From: Aureimonas sp. AU22
GTDB taxonomy: Bacteria; Pseudomonadota; Alphaproteobacteria; Rhizobiales; Rhizobiaceae
Length of the DNA: 64,000 nucleotides
Reading direction: 5' to 3'
NCBI RefSeq assembly: GCF_001463745.1
Contig: NZ_BBWJ01000017.1
Location: 38,259 to 102,258, forward strand
A model generated the notes under the pieces. It saw nothing but the letters and a program-made list of their open reading frames with translations. It did not search any database and was not told the origin of the DNA. A program made the translations under genes and the position numbers. Positions 51,935 to 62,406 of the stretch are shown here, one piece after another. The first letter of the stretch is position 1. Every line of letters starts with the position of its first letter.

Positions 51935-51939
51935 GTCTG

Positions 51940-52281
51940 TCAAATCGCGAACGACGTTCCGCAGCCGCAGGACGCGGTGGCGTTGGGATTGCGGATCTGG
52001 AACGACTGTCCCATCAGATCGTCGACGAAATCCACCACCGAGCCGTCGAGATAGGCCAGCGACGTCTGATCGACGAGAACGCGCGCGCCATCCTTCTCGA
52101 TCACCAAGTCGTCGCTTTCGGTTTCGTGCGTGAGGTCGAACTTGTAGGAAAAGCCCGAGCATCCGCCGCCTTCGACGGAGATGCGCAGCGCATTGTCGGC
52201 TTCGCTCTTGGCAAGGATCGTCCTGATCCGCCGGGCCGCGGCCTCGGATACGGTGAGGGAAGTGGCGAGCATGTCGCTCAT
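51940..52281 (-). CDS. erpA: Iron-sulfur cluster insertion protein (ErpA/A-type carrier)
   Basis: A 113-residue A-type Fe-S carrier that hands clusters to apoproteins. The three cluster cysteines are Cys41 in GGGCSGF and Cys105 and Cys107 in [23 protein letters not shown] and the C-terminal FQIRNPNA stretch are typical. Homology begins at the ATG at 52281; MLATSLTV three codons later is an alternative. It is divergent from dgt, with 137 bases between the starts, and is followed by xth on its own strand. Confidence 0.94.
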   Translation of the reverse strand: MSDMLATSLTVSEAAARRIRTILAKSEADNALRISVEGGGCSGFSYKFDLTHETESDDLVIEKDGARVLVDQTSLAYLDGSVVDFVDDLMGQSFQIRNPNATASCGCGTSFAI

Positions 52282-52418
52282 GGCTTCTCCGGAGCCGCTG
52301 TCCAGGGCGCCGGCCTCTTGTTGTTGGGGTCGTGTCCCTAAGGTATGGACGCGGAAGGGGAGGGTCAATCTGGCCGCCCGTCGCGTCTCATGAAAGATAC
52401 GCAAGGCAGTGGGTCGCA

Positions 52419-53633
52419 ATGTCGGACTGGACGACGCATCGCATCGGAACGGGGCACGACGGGCTCGCCGCCTATGCCGTGCATGCCGCGCAGTCGCAGG
52501 GGCGTCTGGTTCCCGAGCCCGAGAGCCGCACCCGCACGCCGTTTCAGCGCGACCGTGATCGCATCGTGCACTCCACCGCCTTTCGGCGGCTGAAGCACAA
52601 GACACAGGTCTTCGTGGCCTACGAGGGCGATCATTACCGGACACGCCTGACCCATACGATCGAGGTTTCGCAGATCGCACGGGCCTTTGCCCGCGCGCTG
52701 CGGCTAGACGAGGATCTGACGGAGGCGATTGCTCTCGTCCATGACTTCGGCCACACGCCGTTCGGCCATGCCGGCGAGCGGGCTCTCGATCGGCGACTGA
52801 AGGCGTTCGGCGGGTTCGACCACAACGCGCAGTCCCTGCGGATCGTCACGTCGCTGGAGCGCCGCTACGCGGAATTCGACGGGCTGAACCTCACCTTCGA
52901 GACGTTGGAAGGCCTGGTGAAGCACAACGGGCCGCTGACGGGGCCCCACGCCGTCTCCACCCACCCCGTGCCGCCGCAGATCGAGGTGTTCGACGCACGT
53001 TTCCCGCTGGCGCTCGACCGGTTCGCCAGCCTCGAGGCGCAGGCCGCCGCGATCTCCGACGACATCGCCTACAACACCCACGATCTCGACGACGGTCTGC
53101 GGGCGGGCCTGATCGCGCTGGAGGATCTCGAACAGCTGGATCTCGCCGGCGACATCCTTCGCGAGGTTCGTGCGCGGCATCCCGGCCTCGATCCGGTGCG
53201 CACCGGGCACGAGATCATGCGGCGGCACATCACGCGACTGGTTGAGGACGTCATCGCCTCGACGCTCGAGCGTCTTGCGGAAGACGGCATCGGCAGCGTC
53301 GAGGACGTGCGCATGGCCGCGCGGACGGTGGTGGACTTCTCGCCCCGCATGCGCAGCCAGGTGGCGCAGACGCGCGCGTTTCTCTTCAAACGCGTCTACC
53401 GCAACCCCGCTGTCTTCGGAACGATGGAGCGCGCCGAGCGCGTCGTCGAGCAGATGTTCGATCGCTTCGTCGAGCGACCGGACCTCCTTCCGGACGGTTG
53501 GGCGGAAAAGGCGGCCGAACTGCCGCCCGAGCGGCTGGTCCGCCACGTCGGCGACTACCTCTCGGGAATGACCGACAGTTTCGCGCTCGCGGAACATCGC
53601 CGTTTGTTTGACGATACGCCGGATTTGCGCTAG
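52419..53633 (+). CDS. dgt: Deoxyguanosinetriphosphate triphosphohydrolase-like protein
   Basis: A 404-residue HD-domain dNTPase that hydrolyses dGTP or related dNTPs to the nucleoside and triphosphate, influencing nucleotide pools. The HD motifs are [13 protein letters not shown] (His), the [16 protein letters not shown] block with two His and the Asp, and [13 protein letters not shown] (Asp) in the C-terminal part. ATG 52419 chosen from homology at SDWTTHRIG. It is followed by argS after 90 bases, a common pairing. Confidence 0.94.
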   Translation: MSDWTTHRIGTGHDGLAAYAVHAAQSQGRLVPEPESRTRTPFQRDRDRIVHSTAFRRLKHKTQVFVAYEGDHYRTRLTHTIEVSQIARAFARALRLDEDLTEAIALVHDFGHTPFGHAGERALDRRLKAFGGFDHNAQSLRIVTSLERRYAEFDGLNLTFETLEGLVKHNGPLTGPHAVSTHPVPPQIEVFDARFPLALDRFASLEAQAAAISDDIAYNTHDLDDGLRAGLIALEDLEQLDLAGDILREVRARHPGLDPVRTGHEIMRRHITRLVEDVIASTLERLAEDGIGSVEDVRMAARTVVDFSPRMRSQVAQTRAFLFKRVYRNPAVFGTMERAERVVEQMFDRFVERPDLLPDGWAEKAAELPPERLVRHVGDYLSGMTDSFALAEHRRLFDDTPDLR

Positions 53634-53723
53634 CGCCGCCGCTTGCAGGGCCCCCGGGGCCACCCATTCCAGCGCGCGCCGCATCGCCCCCACGTCGGGA
53701 CACGCGCCAACTCGGATCCATCC

Positions 53724-55475
53724 ATGAACATCTTCGCCGACTTCGAGCAGCGCATTCGGGAACGGGTCGAAGCGGTTCTGCAGGCTCGCGGAACGCCGGG
53801 CGCGGACCTGTCGCGCATCGGGGTCGAGCCGCCGCGCGACGCGTCGCACGGCGATCTGTCCACCAATGCCGCCATGGTGTTGGCAAAGCCTCTCGGCGCC
53901 AAGCCGCGCGAGTTGGCCGACGCGTTCGCCGAGGCCCTGCGCGAGGACGCGGATGTCGCGTCGGTCGAGGTGGCGGGGCCGGGCTTCATCAACCTGCGCC
54001 TGCGGAACGCCTTCTGGACGGACCACCTGCACGGGCTTCTCCGTCGCGGCCTCGACTATGGACGCGGCGAGGCGACCGGACACAAGGTCAACGTCGAATA
54101 CGTCTCGGCGAACCCGACCGGCCCGCTGCACGTCGGCCATTGCCGCGGCGCGGTCGTGGGCGATGCGATCGCCAACGTGATGGCGTTCGCCGGCAACGCC
54201 GTGTCGAAGGAGTACTACATCAACGATGCGGGTGCGCAGATCGAGGTGCTCGCCCGCTCGACCTTCCTTCGCTACCGCGAGGCGCTCGGCGAGGCGATCG
54301 GGGAGATCCCGGCCGGGCTCTATCCCGGCGACTATCTGAAGACCGTTGGCGCTGCGCTGGCGATCCGCTACGGCCGCGAGTTCGAGGGCAAGGACGAGGC
54401 CGAGTGGCTGCCGACCGTCAAGGCCTATGCGATTTCGGCGATGATGATGTCGATCCGCGACGACCTGAAGGCGCTCGACATCGTGCAGGACGTGTTCTTC
54501 TCGGAGAAGACGCTGCACGAGGGCGATCCGAGCCGCATCACCCAAGCGGTCGAAGATCTGCGCGAGAAGGGCTTCGTCTACCAGGGCACCCTGCCGCCGC
54601 CCAAGGGCCAGCTGCCCGAGGACTGGGAGGACCGCGAACAGACGCTGCTGCGCTCCACCGACGTCGGCGACGACGTCGACCGGCCGCTGGTCAAGTCGGA
54701 CGGCACCTACACCTACTTCGCCGCCGACGTCGCCTACTTCGCCGACAAGTTCGCACGCGGCTTCGACGAGATGGTCTATGTGCTGGGGGCCGACCACGGC
54801 GGCTACGTCAAGCGACTGGAGGCGGTGGCCAAGGCGGTGGCGGGCGAGGCCGCCCATGTCGACGTGGTGCTGTGCCAGTTGGTGAAGCTGTTCCGCAACG
54901 GCGAGCCGGTTCGCATGTCGAAGCGCGCTGGCGAGTTCGTGACGCTTGCCGACGTCGTGGCGGAGGTCGGGCGCGATCCCGTCCGCTTCATGATGCTGTT
55001 CCGCAAGAGCGACGCCCCGCTGGACTTCGACTTCCAGAAGGTGACGGAGCAGTCGAAGGACAACCCGGTCTTCTACGTGCAGTACGCACACGCCCGAGCC
55101 CGCTCGATCATGCGCCAGGCCGAAGGCGAGGGGATCGACACCTCGGCCGTCGGTACGCTGGACGCTGCGACCCTGGGTCTCCTGACGGACGAGGGCGAAC
55201 TCGGCCTCATCCGCAAGCTCGCGGAGTACCCGCGACTGATCCAGGCCGCGTCGCAGGCGAAAGAGCCGCACCGCCTGGCCTTCTATCTATACGATCTCGC
55301 CTCGGCGTTCCACGGCCAGTACAATCGCGGCAAGGACCATCCGGAGTTACGGTTCGTTAAGGCTAACGATGCGAAAACTAGCCTTGCGCGCCTCGGGCTC
55401 GTGCAGGCTGTCGCCTTCGTGATCGCCTCCGGTCTGGGACTTGTCGGGGTTCACGCACCCGAAGAGATGCGCTGA
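53724..55475 (+). CDS. argS: Arginyl-tRNA synthetase
   Basis: A 583-residue class I synthetase. The N-terminal additive domain (1-100, [17 protein letters not shown]) precedes the catalytic domain with HVGH at 136-139 in [18 protein letters not shown]. The KMSKS-equivalent region has [12 protein letters not shown] (about 400), and the C-terminal anticodon-binding domain ends with a DALR-type segment. ATG 53724 chosen by homology; the frame continues upstream. The end is followed by a SPOR-domain gene, as in most rhizobia. Confidence 0.96.
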   Translation: MNIFADFEQRIRERVEAVLQARGTPGADLSRIGVEPPRDASHGDLSTNAAMVLAKPLGAKPRELADAFAEALREDADVASVEVAGPGFINLRLRNAFWTDHLHGLLRRGLDYGRGEATGHKVNVEYVSANPTGPLHVGHCRGAVVGDAIANVMAFAGNAVSKEYYINDAGAQIEVLARSTFLRYREALGEAIGEIPAGLYPGDYLKTVGAALAIRYGREFEGKDEAEWLPTVKAYAISAMMMSIRDDLKALDIVQDVFFSEKTLHEGDPSRITQAVEDLREKGFVYQGTLPPPKGQLPEDWEDREQTLLRSTDVGDDVDRPLVKSDGTYTYFAADVAYFADKFARGFDEMVYVLGADHGGYVKRLEAVAKAVAGEAAHVDVVLCQLVKLFRNGEPVRMSKRAGEFVTLADVVAEVGRDPVRFMMLFRKSDAPLDFDFQKVTEQSKDNPVFYVQYAHARARSIMRQAEGEGIDTSAVGTLDAATLGLLTDEGELGLIRKLAEYPRLIQAASQAKEPHRLAFYLYDLASAFHGQYNRGKDHPELRFVKANDAKTSLARLGLVQAVAFVIASGLGLVGVHAPEEMR

Positions 55476-55572
55476 ACGGACCACGCTTTGAACAAGTTCG
55501 CGGCCTAGTGGCGAACCTCGTTCGACAGCACGGTCCAGGCGTGCGGATCGTCTTGCGGAGTAGGGTCAGGTC

Positions 55573-57120
55573 ATGAAGGACGCGAAGGGTTTCGGCGGTC
55601 GCGGTGCGGGCGAGGGTGGCCGGTCTTCCGACGCGGCCCGTCATGTCGATCCGCCGATGACCAGCCCGCGCACCGCCGTTTCCGCCTATGGCGGGTTCGA
55701 GCCGGTCGAGGTCCAGTCGAACGAGTGGGAGAACTTCACCTACCAGCCGACGGGCGCAGCACCGCAGATCCACGTGTCGCCCGAGGGGCAAGCCGGCGCG
55801 CGCGCAGCCGCCCCGGGTTCGCTGCCGCGCGGCATCCGTGGCAGCGGCGATGCGGACCGGCAGATCGACGAGGCGCTTCTCGGCCTTAGCAGTCCAGCGC
55901 GCCCGCGCAACACCAATCCGGCGGAGACGCAGTCCTTCGCTCCGGCTCGCGATGCCGAGTTTCATCTCGAACCGCGCCAGCCGATCACGCTCGACGACTT
56001 CGACGAACTGATCACCAGCGAACTCGCGGCCATGCGGGGGACGCCCGCCCAGAGCGTCCAGCAGCACGACGACGACTACGCGCTCGACTACGAAGCGGAG
56101 ACCGAGGCCGAGTACGAAGCCTACGACGACTATCCCGTAAAGAGCCGGTCGCGCGTTCGCAGCCTGATGATGATGGGCGGCGTGGCCGTGATCGCCATCG
56201 TGGCTGTCGCGGGCGCTTCGACCATCCTTCTGGGCGGCGGCGCAGGCGGCGTCGGCGACGACGGGTCGCTGCTGATCAAGGCCGATGCCGAGCCCTACAA
56301 GATCGCGCCGGTGGATCCCGGCGGCAAGACGATCCCCAATCAGAACAAGGCCGTCTACCAGAAGGTGGCCGGCGCCTCGTCGGCGACCACGCCGCCCAAG
56401 CAGGCCTCGCTCGAGACGGCAATGGAAGAGCCCATCGATATCGCCGAGGAAGAGGACGCGCCGGTTGATTCGCTGCCCGGGGTCGAGGTCGGCGACCAGA
56501 TTCCGCTTCCCGGCGAGGAGCCCGTGCAGCATGCGGCAGCACCGAAGGACAGTTCCGACGGTACGCTGCAGCCCCGCAAGGTGCGGACGCTTTCGGTTCG
56601 TCCGGACGGCACGTTGGTGGCCAGTGAAGCTCCCGCGGAAGGCGCCTCCCTGCTCACCGCCGCGTCCTCGATGCAGGCCCACGCCGCGACGCTCGATCCT
56701 GTGGCCGGCATCGCGCCGCAGCTGCCGTTCGGCACCGACGAAGCCAACATGACCACGGCGTCGACGGAGGCTCCGGTTCCGGAAGAAGTCCCAGCGCCTG
56801 TCGCCGCGGCGCCCGAGCCGGCACCCCAGCCCGAGCCGCAGCAGCAGGTGGCCGCCGTGGAAGCTCCGGTTCCCGCCGATGCGTTCTTCGTCCAGATCGC
56901 CTCGCAGCCGTCGCAGGCCGCGGCCGAAGAATCGTTGTCGAACCTCGGCAAGCGCTATTCCGGCGTGATCGGTGGGCGCAATCTCGGCATCAAGTCGGCC
57001 GAAATTCCCGGCAAGGGCACGTTCTATCGGGTGCGTGTGGCGACCGGTTCCAAGAGCGAAGCGAGCTCGCTGTGCGAGAGCCTGAAGTCGGCCGGCGGAA
57101 GCTGCTTCGTGACGCGCTGA
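55573..57120 (+). CDS. SPOR-domain membrane protein
   Basis: A 515-residue protein with a long acidic, disordered cytoplasmic N-terminus (1-195) and one membrane helix (about 198-221, MMMGGVAVIAIVAVAGASTIL). A Pro/Ala/Glu-rich periplasmic stretch (230-430) leads to a C-terminal SPOR domain (about 435-515, FFVQIASQPSQAAAEESL ... YRVRVATGS ... GSCFVTR). SPOR domains bind denuded peptidoglycan at septa, so a division or cell-wall role is likely. Same position as the SPOR gene between argS and nagZ in related genomes. Confidence 0.9.
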   Translation: MKDAKGFGGRGAGEGGRSSDAARHVDPPMTSPRTAVSAYGGFEPVEVQSNEWENFTYQPTGAAPQIHVSPEGQAGARAAAPGSLPRGIRGSGDADRQIDEALLGLSSPARPRNTNPAETQSFAPARDAEFHLEPRQPITLDDFDELITSELAAMRGTPAQSVQQHDDDYALDYEAETEAEYEAYDDYPVKSRSRVRSLMMMGGVAVIAIVAVAGASTILLGGGAGGVGDDGSLLIKADAEPYKIAPVDPGGKTIPNQNKAVYQKVAGASSATTPPKQASLETAMEEPIDIAEEEDAPVDSLPGVEVGDQIPLPGEEPVQHAAAPKDSSDGTLQPRKVRTLSVRPDGTLVASEAPAEGASLLTAASSMQAHAATLDPVAGIAPQLPFGTDEANMTTASTEAPVPEEVPAPVAAAPEPAPQPEPQQQVAAVEAPVPADAFFVQIASQPSQAAAEESLSNLGKRYSGVIGGRNLGIKSAEIPGKGTFYRVRVATGSKSEASSLCESLKSAGGSCFVTR

Positions 57121-57233
57121 CGCTCGCGGCCGCGGCGGCGCTCGTTCCCCTGGCGGGGGAGCGCCGCACCGCGAGCCCCACGCTCGGCCCCCCTCGGGAG
57201 CGGGATGCTTCCCTTATCGGCAGGAAGAATGCG

Positions 57234-58259
57234 ATGAGCGGATCGAAGGCCTGGATCGCGGGCTGCATCGGCCAGCGGCTGAACGCGGACGAACGAGCGT
57301 TCTTCGCGGACGAGCGGCCCTGGGGCTTCATCCTCTTCGGACGTAATATCGGCGAGCCCTCGCAGGTTCGCGATCTCGTTGCCGAGCTGAAGGATGTGCG
57401 CGGCGGAGACGACGTGCCCATCCTGATCGACCAGGAGGGGGGACGGGTCCAGCGGCTGCGCCCGCCGTTCGCACCGCGCTTTCCGCCTGCGATCGAGGTG
57501 GGGCGCGTGTACCTCGCCGACGAGGCGGCCGGTCGCCGCGCCGCGTGGCTACAGGGGCGGCTCCTCGCGGACGATCTCCTGGCAGAATATGGCATCAACG
57601 CCAACTGCATCCCCTGCCTCGACCTGCCGGCACCCGGGTCGCACTCGATCATCGGCGACCGCGCCTACGGCGACCGGCCGGAGATCGTGGCGACGCTCGG
57701 TCGCGCCGCGGCGACGGGTCTTGCCGCCGGCGGCGTGCTTCCGGTGATGAAGCACATTCCCGGCCATGGCCGGGCGGAGACCGACAGCCATCACGAACTG
57801 CCGACCGTACGTGCCAGCCGCGCCGACCTCGAATCGCACGATTTCCTGCCCTTCGCCGAACTCGCCGACCTTCCCGCCGGCATGACGGCCCACATCCGTT
57901 TCGAGGCGCTCGATCCGGAAAGGCCCGCGACGCTCTCTCCGCGCGTGATATCGGAAATCATCCGGGGGACATTGCGCTTCGACGGGCTCCTGATGAGCGA
58001 CGACATGTCGATGAAGGCGCTTCAGGGCGACATGGGCGATCTCACGCGGGCCGCCATCGCCGCGGGCTGCGACCTCGCCCTTCACTGCAACGGCGACATG
58101 ATCGAGATGCGCGCCGTCGCGTCGGCCGTGCCGGAACTCGGCGGCGAAAGCTTCGCGCGGGCCGAGCATGCGCGCGCCATCATTCGCGGCGGCGTCATGG
58201 AGGTTGCGACGGACGCGATGCGCGCCGAGTTCTCCGAACTTCTTGCCGTCACGGCTTGA
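57234..58259 (+). CDS. nagZ: Beta-N-acetylhexosaminidase
   Basis: A 341-residue glycoside hydrolase family 3 enzyme that removes N-acetylglucosamine from muropeptides in cell-wall recycling. Hallmarks are ILIDQEGGRVQRL, the CLDLP stretch, the KHIPGHGRAETDSHHELP loop with the catalytic His, and LLMSDDMSMKAL with the nucleophile Asp. ATG 57234 follows AGGAAG; the frame runs further upstream into the SPOR gene without homology. In related genomes scpA follows; here an ABC ATPase gene follows after 63 bases. Confidence 0.94.
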   Translation: MSGSKAWIAGCIGQRLNADERAFFADERPWGFILFGRNIGEPSQVRDLVAELKDVRGGDDVPILIDQEGGRVQRLRPPFAPRFPPAIEVGRVYLADEAAGRRAAWLQGRLLADDLLAEYGINANCIPCLDLPAPGSHSIIGDRAYGDRPEIVATLGRAAATGLAAGGVLPVMKHIPGHGRAETDSHHELPTVRASRADLESHDFLPFAELADLPAGMTAHIRFEALDPERPATLSPRVISEIIRGTLRFDGLLMSDDMSMKALQGDMGDLTRAAIAAGCDLALHCNGDMIEMRAVASAVPELGGESFARAEHARAIIRGGVMEVATDAMRAEFSELLAVTA

Positions 58260-58321
58260 GCCGATGGACGCGAACGGATAGGCCCGGCGCCGGAGGGCAC
58301 TCTGCCCCACCGGACGGACGG

Positions 58322-59449
58322 ATGGCTGCGATGCGAATGGAGGAGGGTGCGGGGAACGAGGCGGAACGTTCGAGCCCCGCAAAGACGGGCGTCAGCTTCG
58401 CTGCGGACCTCGAATTTCGCTCGATCGGCTTTCGCGCCGGCGGACGCGCGATCCTGGCGGGCATCGATCTGAAGGTCGCGGCAGGCCAGATCCTGTGTCT
58501 GCTCGGGCCTTCAGGATCCGGAAAGACAAGCCTCCTGCGCATCGCTTCCGGGGTCGAGCGGCAGACCGAGGGCGAGGTCCTGATCGGTGGACAGACGATG
58601 GCGGGGCCGGGAGGCTTTGTGCCGCCGGAAGCGCGTGGTGTCGGGCTGATGTTCCAGGACTTCGCTCTCTTCCCCAACATGACGCTGATCGACAATGTCC
58701 GTTACGGCCTGCGGACTCTGCCGAAAGCCGCGCAGCGCGAGATCGCGCTGGCCGCGCTCCGCCGCGTCGGCCTGGGAAGGCTCGCCGACAGCTATCCCCA
58801 CACCTTGTCCGGTGGCGAGCAGCAGCGCGTCGCCATGGTGCGGGCTCTGGTGCCGCGACCGCAAGTTCTTTTGATGGACGAGCCGTTCTCGGGCCTCGAC
58901 AGCCGGTTGCGCGACGAGATGCGGTCGGAGACCCTCGCGATCCTGCGCGAGACCCGGGCAACGGCCGTGGTCGTCACGCACGACGCGGAAGAGGCCATGC
59001 GGCTCGGCGATCGCATCGCGCTTCTGCGCGACGGACGCCTCGTCCAGAGCGGTACCAGCCGTGAACTCTACCGTGATCCGGCAGACCTCTTCACGGCGTC
59101 GTTCTTCTCGGAAATCAATACCTTGCCCGGCATCGTGAAAGCGGGAAGGGTGATGGGGCCGATCGGGTTCGTCGCAGACTCGCCACGATCGGATGGCACA
59201 CCGGTCACCGTCGGACTTCGCCTGGAAGGGGTGCGCGTTTCGTCCACCGAAGGGGCGGTTCAGGCACGCGTTCTTTCGCGGCAGTTCGTCGGCAGGTCGG
59301 ACCTCCTGTCCCTCGCGGTCGATGGTGTCGAGCGTCCGATCCGGGCACGGATCCGGCCGGGCGACCTTCCCGACGGTGTGCATGAGGTCTTCGTATCCGT
59401 TGATCCGCAAGAAGCTTTCGTGTTTGAAGACTCCAGCGGATCGGCTTGA
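58322..59449 (+). CDS. ABC transporter ATP-binding protein (FbpC/PotA-like), orphan
   Basis: A 375-residue ABC ATPase with a C-terminal regulatory (TOBE-type) domain. Walker A is GPSGSGKT (62-69), followed by [18 protein letters not shown] (Q loop). The signature is LSGGEQQR, Walker [12 protein letters not shown] and the switch [11 protein letters not shown]. The C-terminal part (about 250-375) resembles FbpC/spermidine-type importers. No permease or binding-protein gene is adjacent, so the substrate is unknown and the ATPase may serve a distant system. It occupies the place of scpA-scpB between nagZ and tatA. Start ambiguous among 58322, 58331 and 58337. Confidence 0.85.
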   Translation: MAAMRMEEGAGNEAERSSPAKTGVSFAADLEFRSIGFRAGGRAILAGIDLKVAAGQILCLLGPSGSGKTSLLRIASGVERQTEGEVLIGGQTMAGPGGFVPPEARGVGLMFQDFALFPNMTLIDNVRYGLRTLPKAAQREIALAALRRVGLGRLADSYPHTLSGGEQQRVAMVRALVPRPQVLLMDEPFSGLDSRLRDEMRSETLAILRETRATAVVVTHDAEEAMRLGDRIALLRDGRLVQSGTSRELYRDPADLFTASFFSEINTLPGIVKAGRVMGPIGFVADSPRSDGTPVTVGLRLEGVRVSSTEGAVQARVLSRQFVGRSDLLSLAVDGVERPIRARIRPGDLPDGVHEVFVSVDPQEAFVFEDSSGSA

Positions 59450-59487
59450 ACCGGATCTCGGGCGCGCCGCGCTCACAGGAGACTAGT

Positions 59488-59718
59488 ATGGGTAGCTTCA
59501 GCATCTGGCACTGGCTCATCGTTCTGGCGGTGGTGCTGCTCCTTTTCGGCCGCGGCAAGATCCCGGAACTGATGGGCGACGTCGCGAAGGGCATCAAGAA
59601 TTTCAAGAAGGGCATGGCGGACGAGGACACGCAGACCGTCCAGGAACGCCGCACGCTCGAGAATCGCGACGGCGAGCCGCTGTCGACCGAGACGCCCGTC
59701 GAGAAGTCGCGGATCTGA
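59488..59718 (+). CDS. tatA: Sec-independent translocase subunit TatA
   Basis: A 76-residue TatA. One membrane helix (about 8-20) is followed by the conserved [10 protein letters not shown] hinge (20-29), an amphipathic helix ([13 protein letters not shown]) and a charged tail. TatA oligomers form the pore of the twin-arginine pathway. ATG 59488 chosen from homology at [11 protein letters not shown] hairpin follows before tatB, which may help keep TatA more abundant than TatB. Confidence 0.95.
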   Translation: MGSFSIWHWLIVLAVVLLLFGRGKIPELMGDVAKGIKNFKKGMADEDTQTVQERRTLENRDGEPLSTETPVEKSRI

Positions 59719-59726
59719 GGCGGTCG

Positions 59727-59744
59727 GCGGCACTTTCGTGCCGC
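59727..59744 (+). promoter_or_regulatory. Hairpin between tatA and tatB
   Basis: GCGGCAC and GTGCCGC form a perfect seven-base-pair stem around TTTC, nine bases after the tatA stop and 22 bases before tatB. It has no T-tract. It could be an RNA processing or partial termination element that gives more tatA than tatBC message. Confidence 0.45.
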
Positions 59745-59765
59745 TGCGCCTGATTCGACACTGCC

Positions 59766-60269
59766 ATGTTCGACATCGGTGGACTTGAACTCCTCGTCAT
59801 CGCGATCGTGCTGATCGTGGTCGTCGGCCCGAAGGATCTGCCAAAGATGCTTCGGACGTTCGGCCGCGTTACGTCTCAGATGCGGCGCATGGCGGGCGAC
59901 TTCCGCAAGCAATTCGACGAGGCGCTGCAGGAAGCCGAACTCGACGAACTGCGCAAGACGGCCGGCGATCTGCGCTCGCTCGATCCGCGCGAGAGCATCG
60001 CCAAGAACCTCAACCCCATCCGTGCCGTCGGCGACGAGATCCGCTCGTCCCTGCGCGCGGCGACCGCCGCCCCCGCGCCGCGTGTGCCGGAAGCCGGGGA
60101 GCCCGCCACGCCGGCCGAGCCGCCCGTGGTGATGTCGTCGAACCCGGCGGGTGCTGCGTCGACGGCCGCCGCGCACGTGGATATCGCGCCTGTGGCCGCT
60201 GCCGTTGCTGAGCCGGCCGCGGCAACAACCAGACCCGAGGCGCCGGTGCGCGCTGGAGACACGACGTGA
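59766..60269 (+). CDS. tatB: Sec-independent translocase subunit TatB
   Basis: A 167-residue TatB. It starts MFDIGGLELLVIAIVLIVVVGPKDLPKMLRTFGR, which holds the short N-terminal helix and the Gly-Pro hinge that distinguishes TatB from TatA. An amphipathic helix and a long Pro/Ala-rich tail follow. TatB with TatC recognises twin-arginine signal peptides. Its stop overlaps the tatC GTG start by four bases (GTGA), so the two are coupled. Confidence 0.95.
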   Translation: MFDIGGLELLVIAIVLIVVVGPKDLPKMLRTFGRVTSQMRRMAGDFRKQFDEALQEAELDELRKTAGDLRSLDPRESIAKNLNPIRAVGDEIRSSLRAATAAPAPRVPEAGEPATPAEPPVVMSSNPAGAASTAAAHVDIAPVAAAVAEPAAATTRPEAPVRAGDTT

Positions 60270-61078
60270 AGCGTTCGGAAGCAGACATCGAAGCCTCTTC
60301 CGCGCCGCTGATCGAGCACCTCATCGAGCTGCGCCGTCGCCTGATCTGGGCGATCGCCGGGTTCTTCGGCATGTTCCTGATCTGCTTCTTCTTCGCCAAG
60401 CAGATCTTCAACATCCTGATCGTGCCCTACCAGATCGCGAGCGCCTGGGCCGGCCTGGACCCCGCGGCCGTGCAGCTGATCTACACGGCACCGCAGGAGT
60501 TCTTCTTCACGCAGGTGAAGGTCGCGGCCTTCGGCGGCTTCTTTCTCGCCTTCCCCGTGATCGCGATCCAGATCTACAAGTTCGTCGCTCCCGGCCTCTA
60601 CAGGGACGAACGGTCGGCGTTCATTCCGTTCCTGGTCGCGACACCTCTCCTGTTCCTGCTCGGCGCGCTGCTTGTCTACTTCTTCTTCACTCCGATGGTG
60701 ATGTGGTTCTTCCTCTCCATGCAGCAGTCGGGCGACGGGGAACACGCCGCGATCTCGCTCCTGCCGCGTGTGTCGGAGTACCTGTCCCTGATCATGACGC
60801 TGATCGTGGCCTTCGGCCTCGTGTTTCAGTTGCCCGTCGTCTGCTCGCTTCTGGTGCGCGCCGGCATGGTCACGGCCGCGGGGCTGGCGGACAAGCGCAA
60901 GTGGGCGATCGTCCTGTCCTTCATCGTCGCCGCCGTGCTGACGCCTCCCGATCCGCTGTCCCAGATCGGCCTTGCGATCCCGGCGATCATTCTCTACGAG
61001 GTCTCGATCATCACGGCACGGTTGATCGAAAAGAAGCGAGCCGAGCGCCTGGCGGAAGCGGAAGCGCCCACGGAGTGA
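60266..61078 (+). CDS. tatC: Sec-independent translocase subunit TatC
   Basis: A 270-residue six-helix TatC, the receptor core of the twin-arginine translocase. Conserved blocks are [12 protein letters not shown] at the N-terminus, [19 protein letters not shown] in the first periplasmic loop region, and GLVFQLPVV with the following helices; TPPDPLSQ is near the C-terminus. Starts with GTG inside the tatB stop. serS follows after 40 bases. Confidence 0.96.
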   Translation: MKRSEADIEASSAPLIEHLIELRRRLIWAIAGFFGMFLICFFFAKQIFNILIVPYQIASAWAGLDPAAVQLIYTAPQEFFFTQVKVAAFGGFFLAFPVIAIQIYKFVAPGLYRDERSAFIPFLVATPLLFLLGALLVYFFFTPMVMWFFLSMQQSGDGEHAAISLLPRVSEYLSLIMTLIVAFGLVFQLPVVCSLLVRAGMVTAAGLADKRKWAIVLSFIVAAVLTPPDPLSQIGLAIPAIILYEVSIITARLIEKKRAERLAEAEAPTE

Positions 61079-61118
61079 TCCTCCGGCTCCGGTCCGCCTC
61101 AGCGCGGACTGGAGAGAC

Positions 61119-62402
61119 ATGCTCGACCTCAAATGGATCCGCGAAAACCCGCAACTCCTCGACGAGGCGCTTGAGCGTCGCGGCGCAGCGACGGCCTCGC
61201 CCGAGGTCCGCCGGCTGGACGAGGCGCGGCGCGAGCATCTGAAGATCCTGCAGGACTGGCAGAGCCGCCGAAACGAAGCGTCCAAGGAAATTGGCAAGGC
61301 CAAGGCCTCCGGAGATGCCGCGCGAGCCGATGCCGTCATGGCCGAGGTTGCGGACCTGAAAGCCAAGATCCAGGAGGGCGAGCGCGAGGAGCGTCGGTTC
61401 GACGAGGAACTGAGCGGCTTTCTGGCGACGCTTCCGAACGTTCCGTTGCCCGACGTGCCGCGCGGGGCCGACGAGAAGGGCAACGTCGAGGTGCGCCGCT
61501 CCGGCGAGAAGCCCGCCTTTGCCTTCCAGCCGAAAGAACATTTCGAACTCGGCGAGGCGCTCGGCCAGATGGACTTCGACGCGGCCGCGCGCATGTCCGG
61601 CTCGCGTTTCACGGTTCTCCGCGGCAAGCTCGCCCGGCTGGAGCGCGCGCTCGGACAGTTCATGCTCGACGTCCACACCGGCGAGTTCGGCTACGAGGAA
61701 GTTTCCCCGCCGCTCCTCGTGCGCGACGACGCCCTGTTCGGCACCGGCCAGCTCCCGAAGTTCGCCGAGGATCTGTTCCGTACCACCGACGGCCGCTGGA
61801 TGATCCCGACGGCCGAGGTGTCGCTGACCAACCTGGTGCGCGAGCAGATCGTCGACGAGGCGAAGCTTCCGCTGCGCTTCACCGCGCTGACCCCTTCGTT
61901 CCGCTCCGAGGCGGGTTCGGCCGGTCGCGATACGCGCGGCATGCTGCGCCAGCACCAGTTCTACAAGGCCGAGCTCGTCTCGGTCACGACGCCGGAGACG
62001 TCGCTCGCCGAACATGAGCGGATGACGCGTGCGGCTGAGACGGTGTTGGAGCGGCTCGGCCTTCATTTCCGCACGGTGGTGCTCTGCACCGGCGACATGG
62101 GCTTCTCGTCGCAGAAGACCTACGACATCGAGGTCTGGCTTCCCGGGCAGGACGCGTTCCGCGAGATCTCCAGCTGTTCGGTCTGCGGCGACTTCCAGGC
62201 GCGGCGCATGAACGCGCGCTTCCGCCCCTCCGGCGAGAAGGTCGCGCCGCGTTTCGTCCATACGCTGAATGGGTCGGGCACCGCCGTCGGCCGCGCGCTG
62301 ATCGCGGTGATGGAGAACTATCAGACGGAAACCGGCGAGATCCGCGTCCCCGAGGCGCTGCGGCCCTACATGGGCGGGCTCGAGATCATCGGCCGGGAGT
62401 GA
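61119..62402 (+). CDS. serS: Seryl-tRNA synthetase
   Basis: A 427-residue class II synthetase. An N-terminal long coiled coil (about 10-110) that binds the tRNA variable arm is followed by a catalytic core with motif 2 ([21 protein letters not shown]) and motif 3 ([17 protein letters not shown]). The HFELGEAL and [14 protein letters not shown] blocks are typical. The order tatC-serS-surE-pcm is conserved in rhizobia. ATG 61119 is the natural start. Confidence 0.97.
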   Translation: MLDLKWIRENPQLLDEALERRGAATASPEVRRLDEARREHLKILQDWQSRRNEASKEIGKAKASGDAARADAVMAEVADLKAKIQEGEREERRFDEELSGFLATLPNVPLPDVPRGADEKGNVEVRRSGEKPAFAFQPKEHFELGEALGQMDFDAAARMSGSRFTVLRGKLARLERALGQFMLDVHTGEFGYEEVSPPLLVRDDALFGTGQLPKFAEDLFRTTDGRWMIPTAEVSLTNLVREQIVDEAKLPLRFTALTPSFRSEAGSAGRDTRGMLRQHQFYKAELVSVTTPETSLAEHERMTRAAETVLERLGLHFRTVVLCTGDMGFSSQKTYDIEVWLPGQDAFREISSCSVCGDFQARRMNARFRPSGEKVAPRFVHTLNGSGTAVGRALIAVMENYQTETGEIRVPEALRPYMGGLEIIGRE

Positions 62403-62406
62403 CCAG

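Noticed and set aside
52704..55271. Very long open frame on the minus strand across dgt and argS
   Set aside because: It is the antisense of two highly conserved plus-strand genes, contains no recognised domain and arises from high GC with few stop codons.
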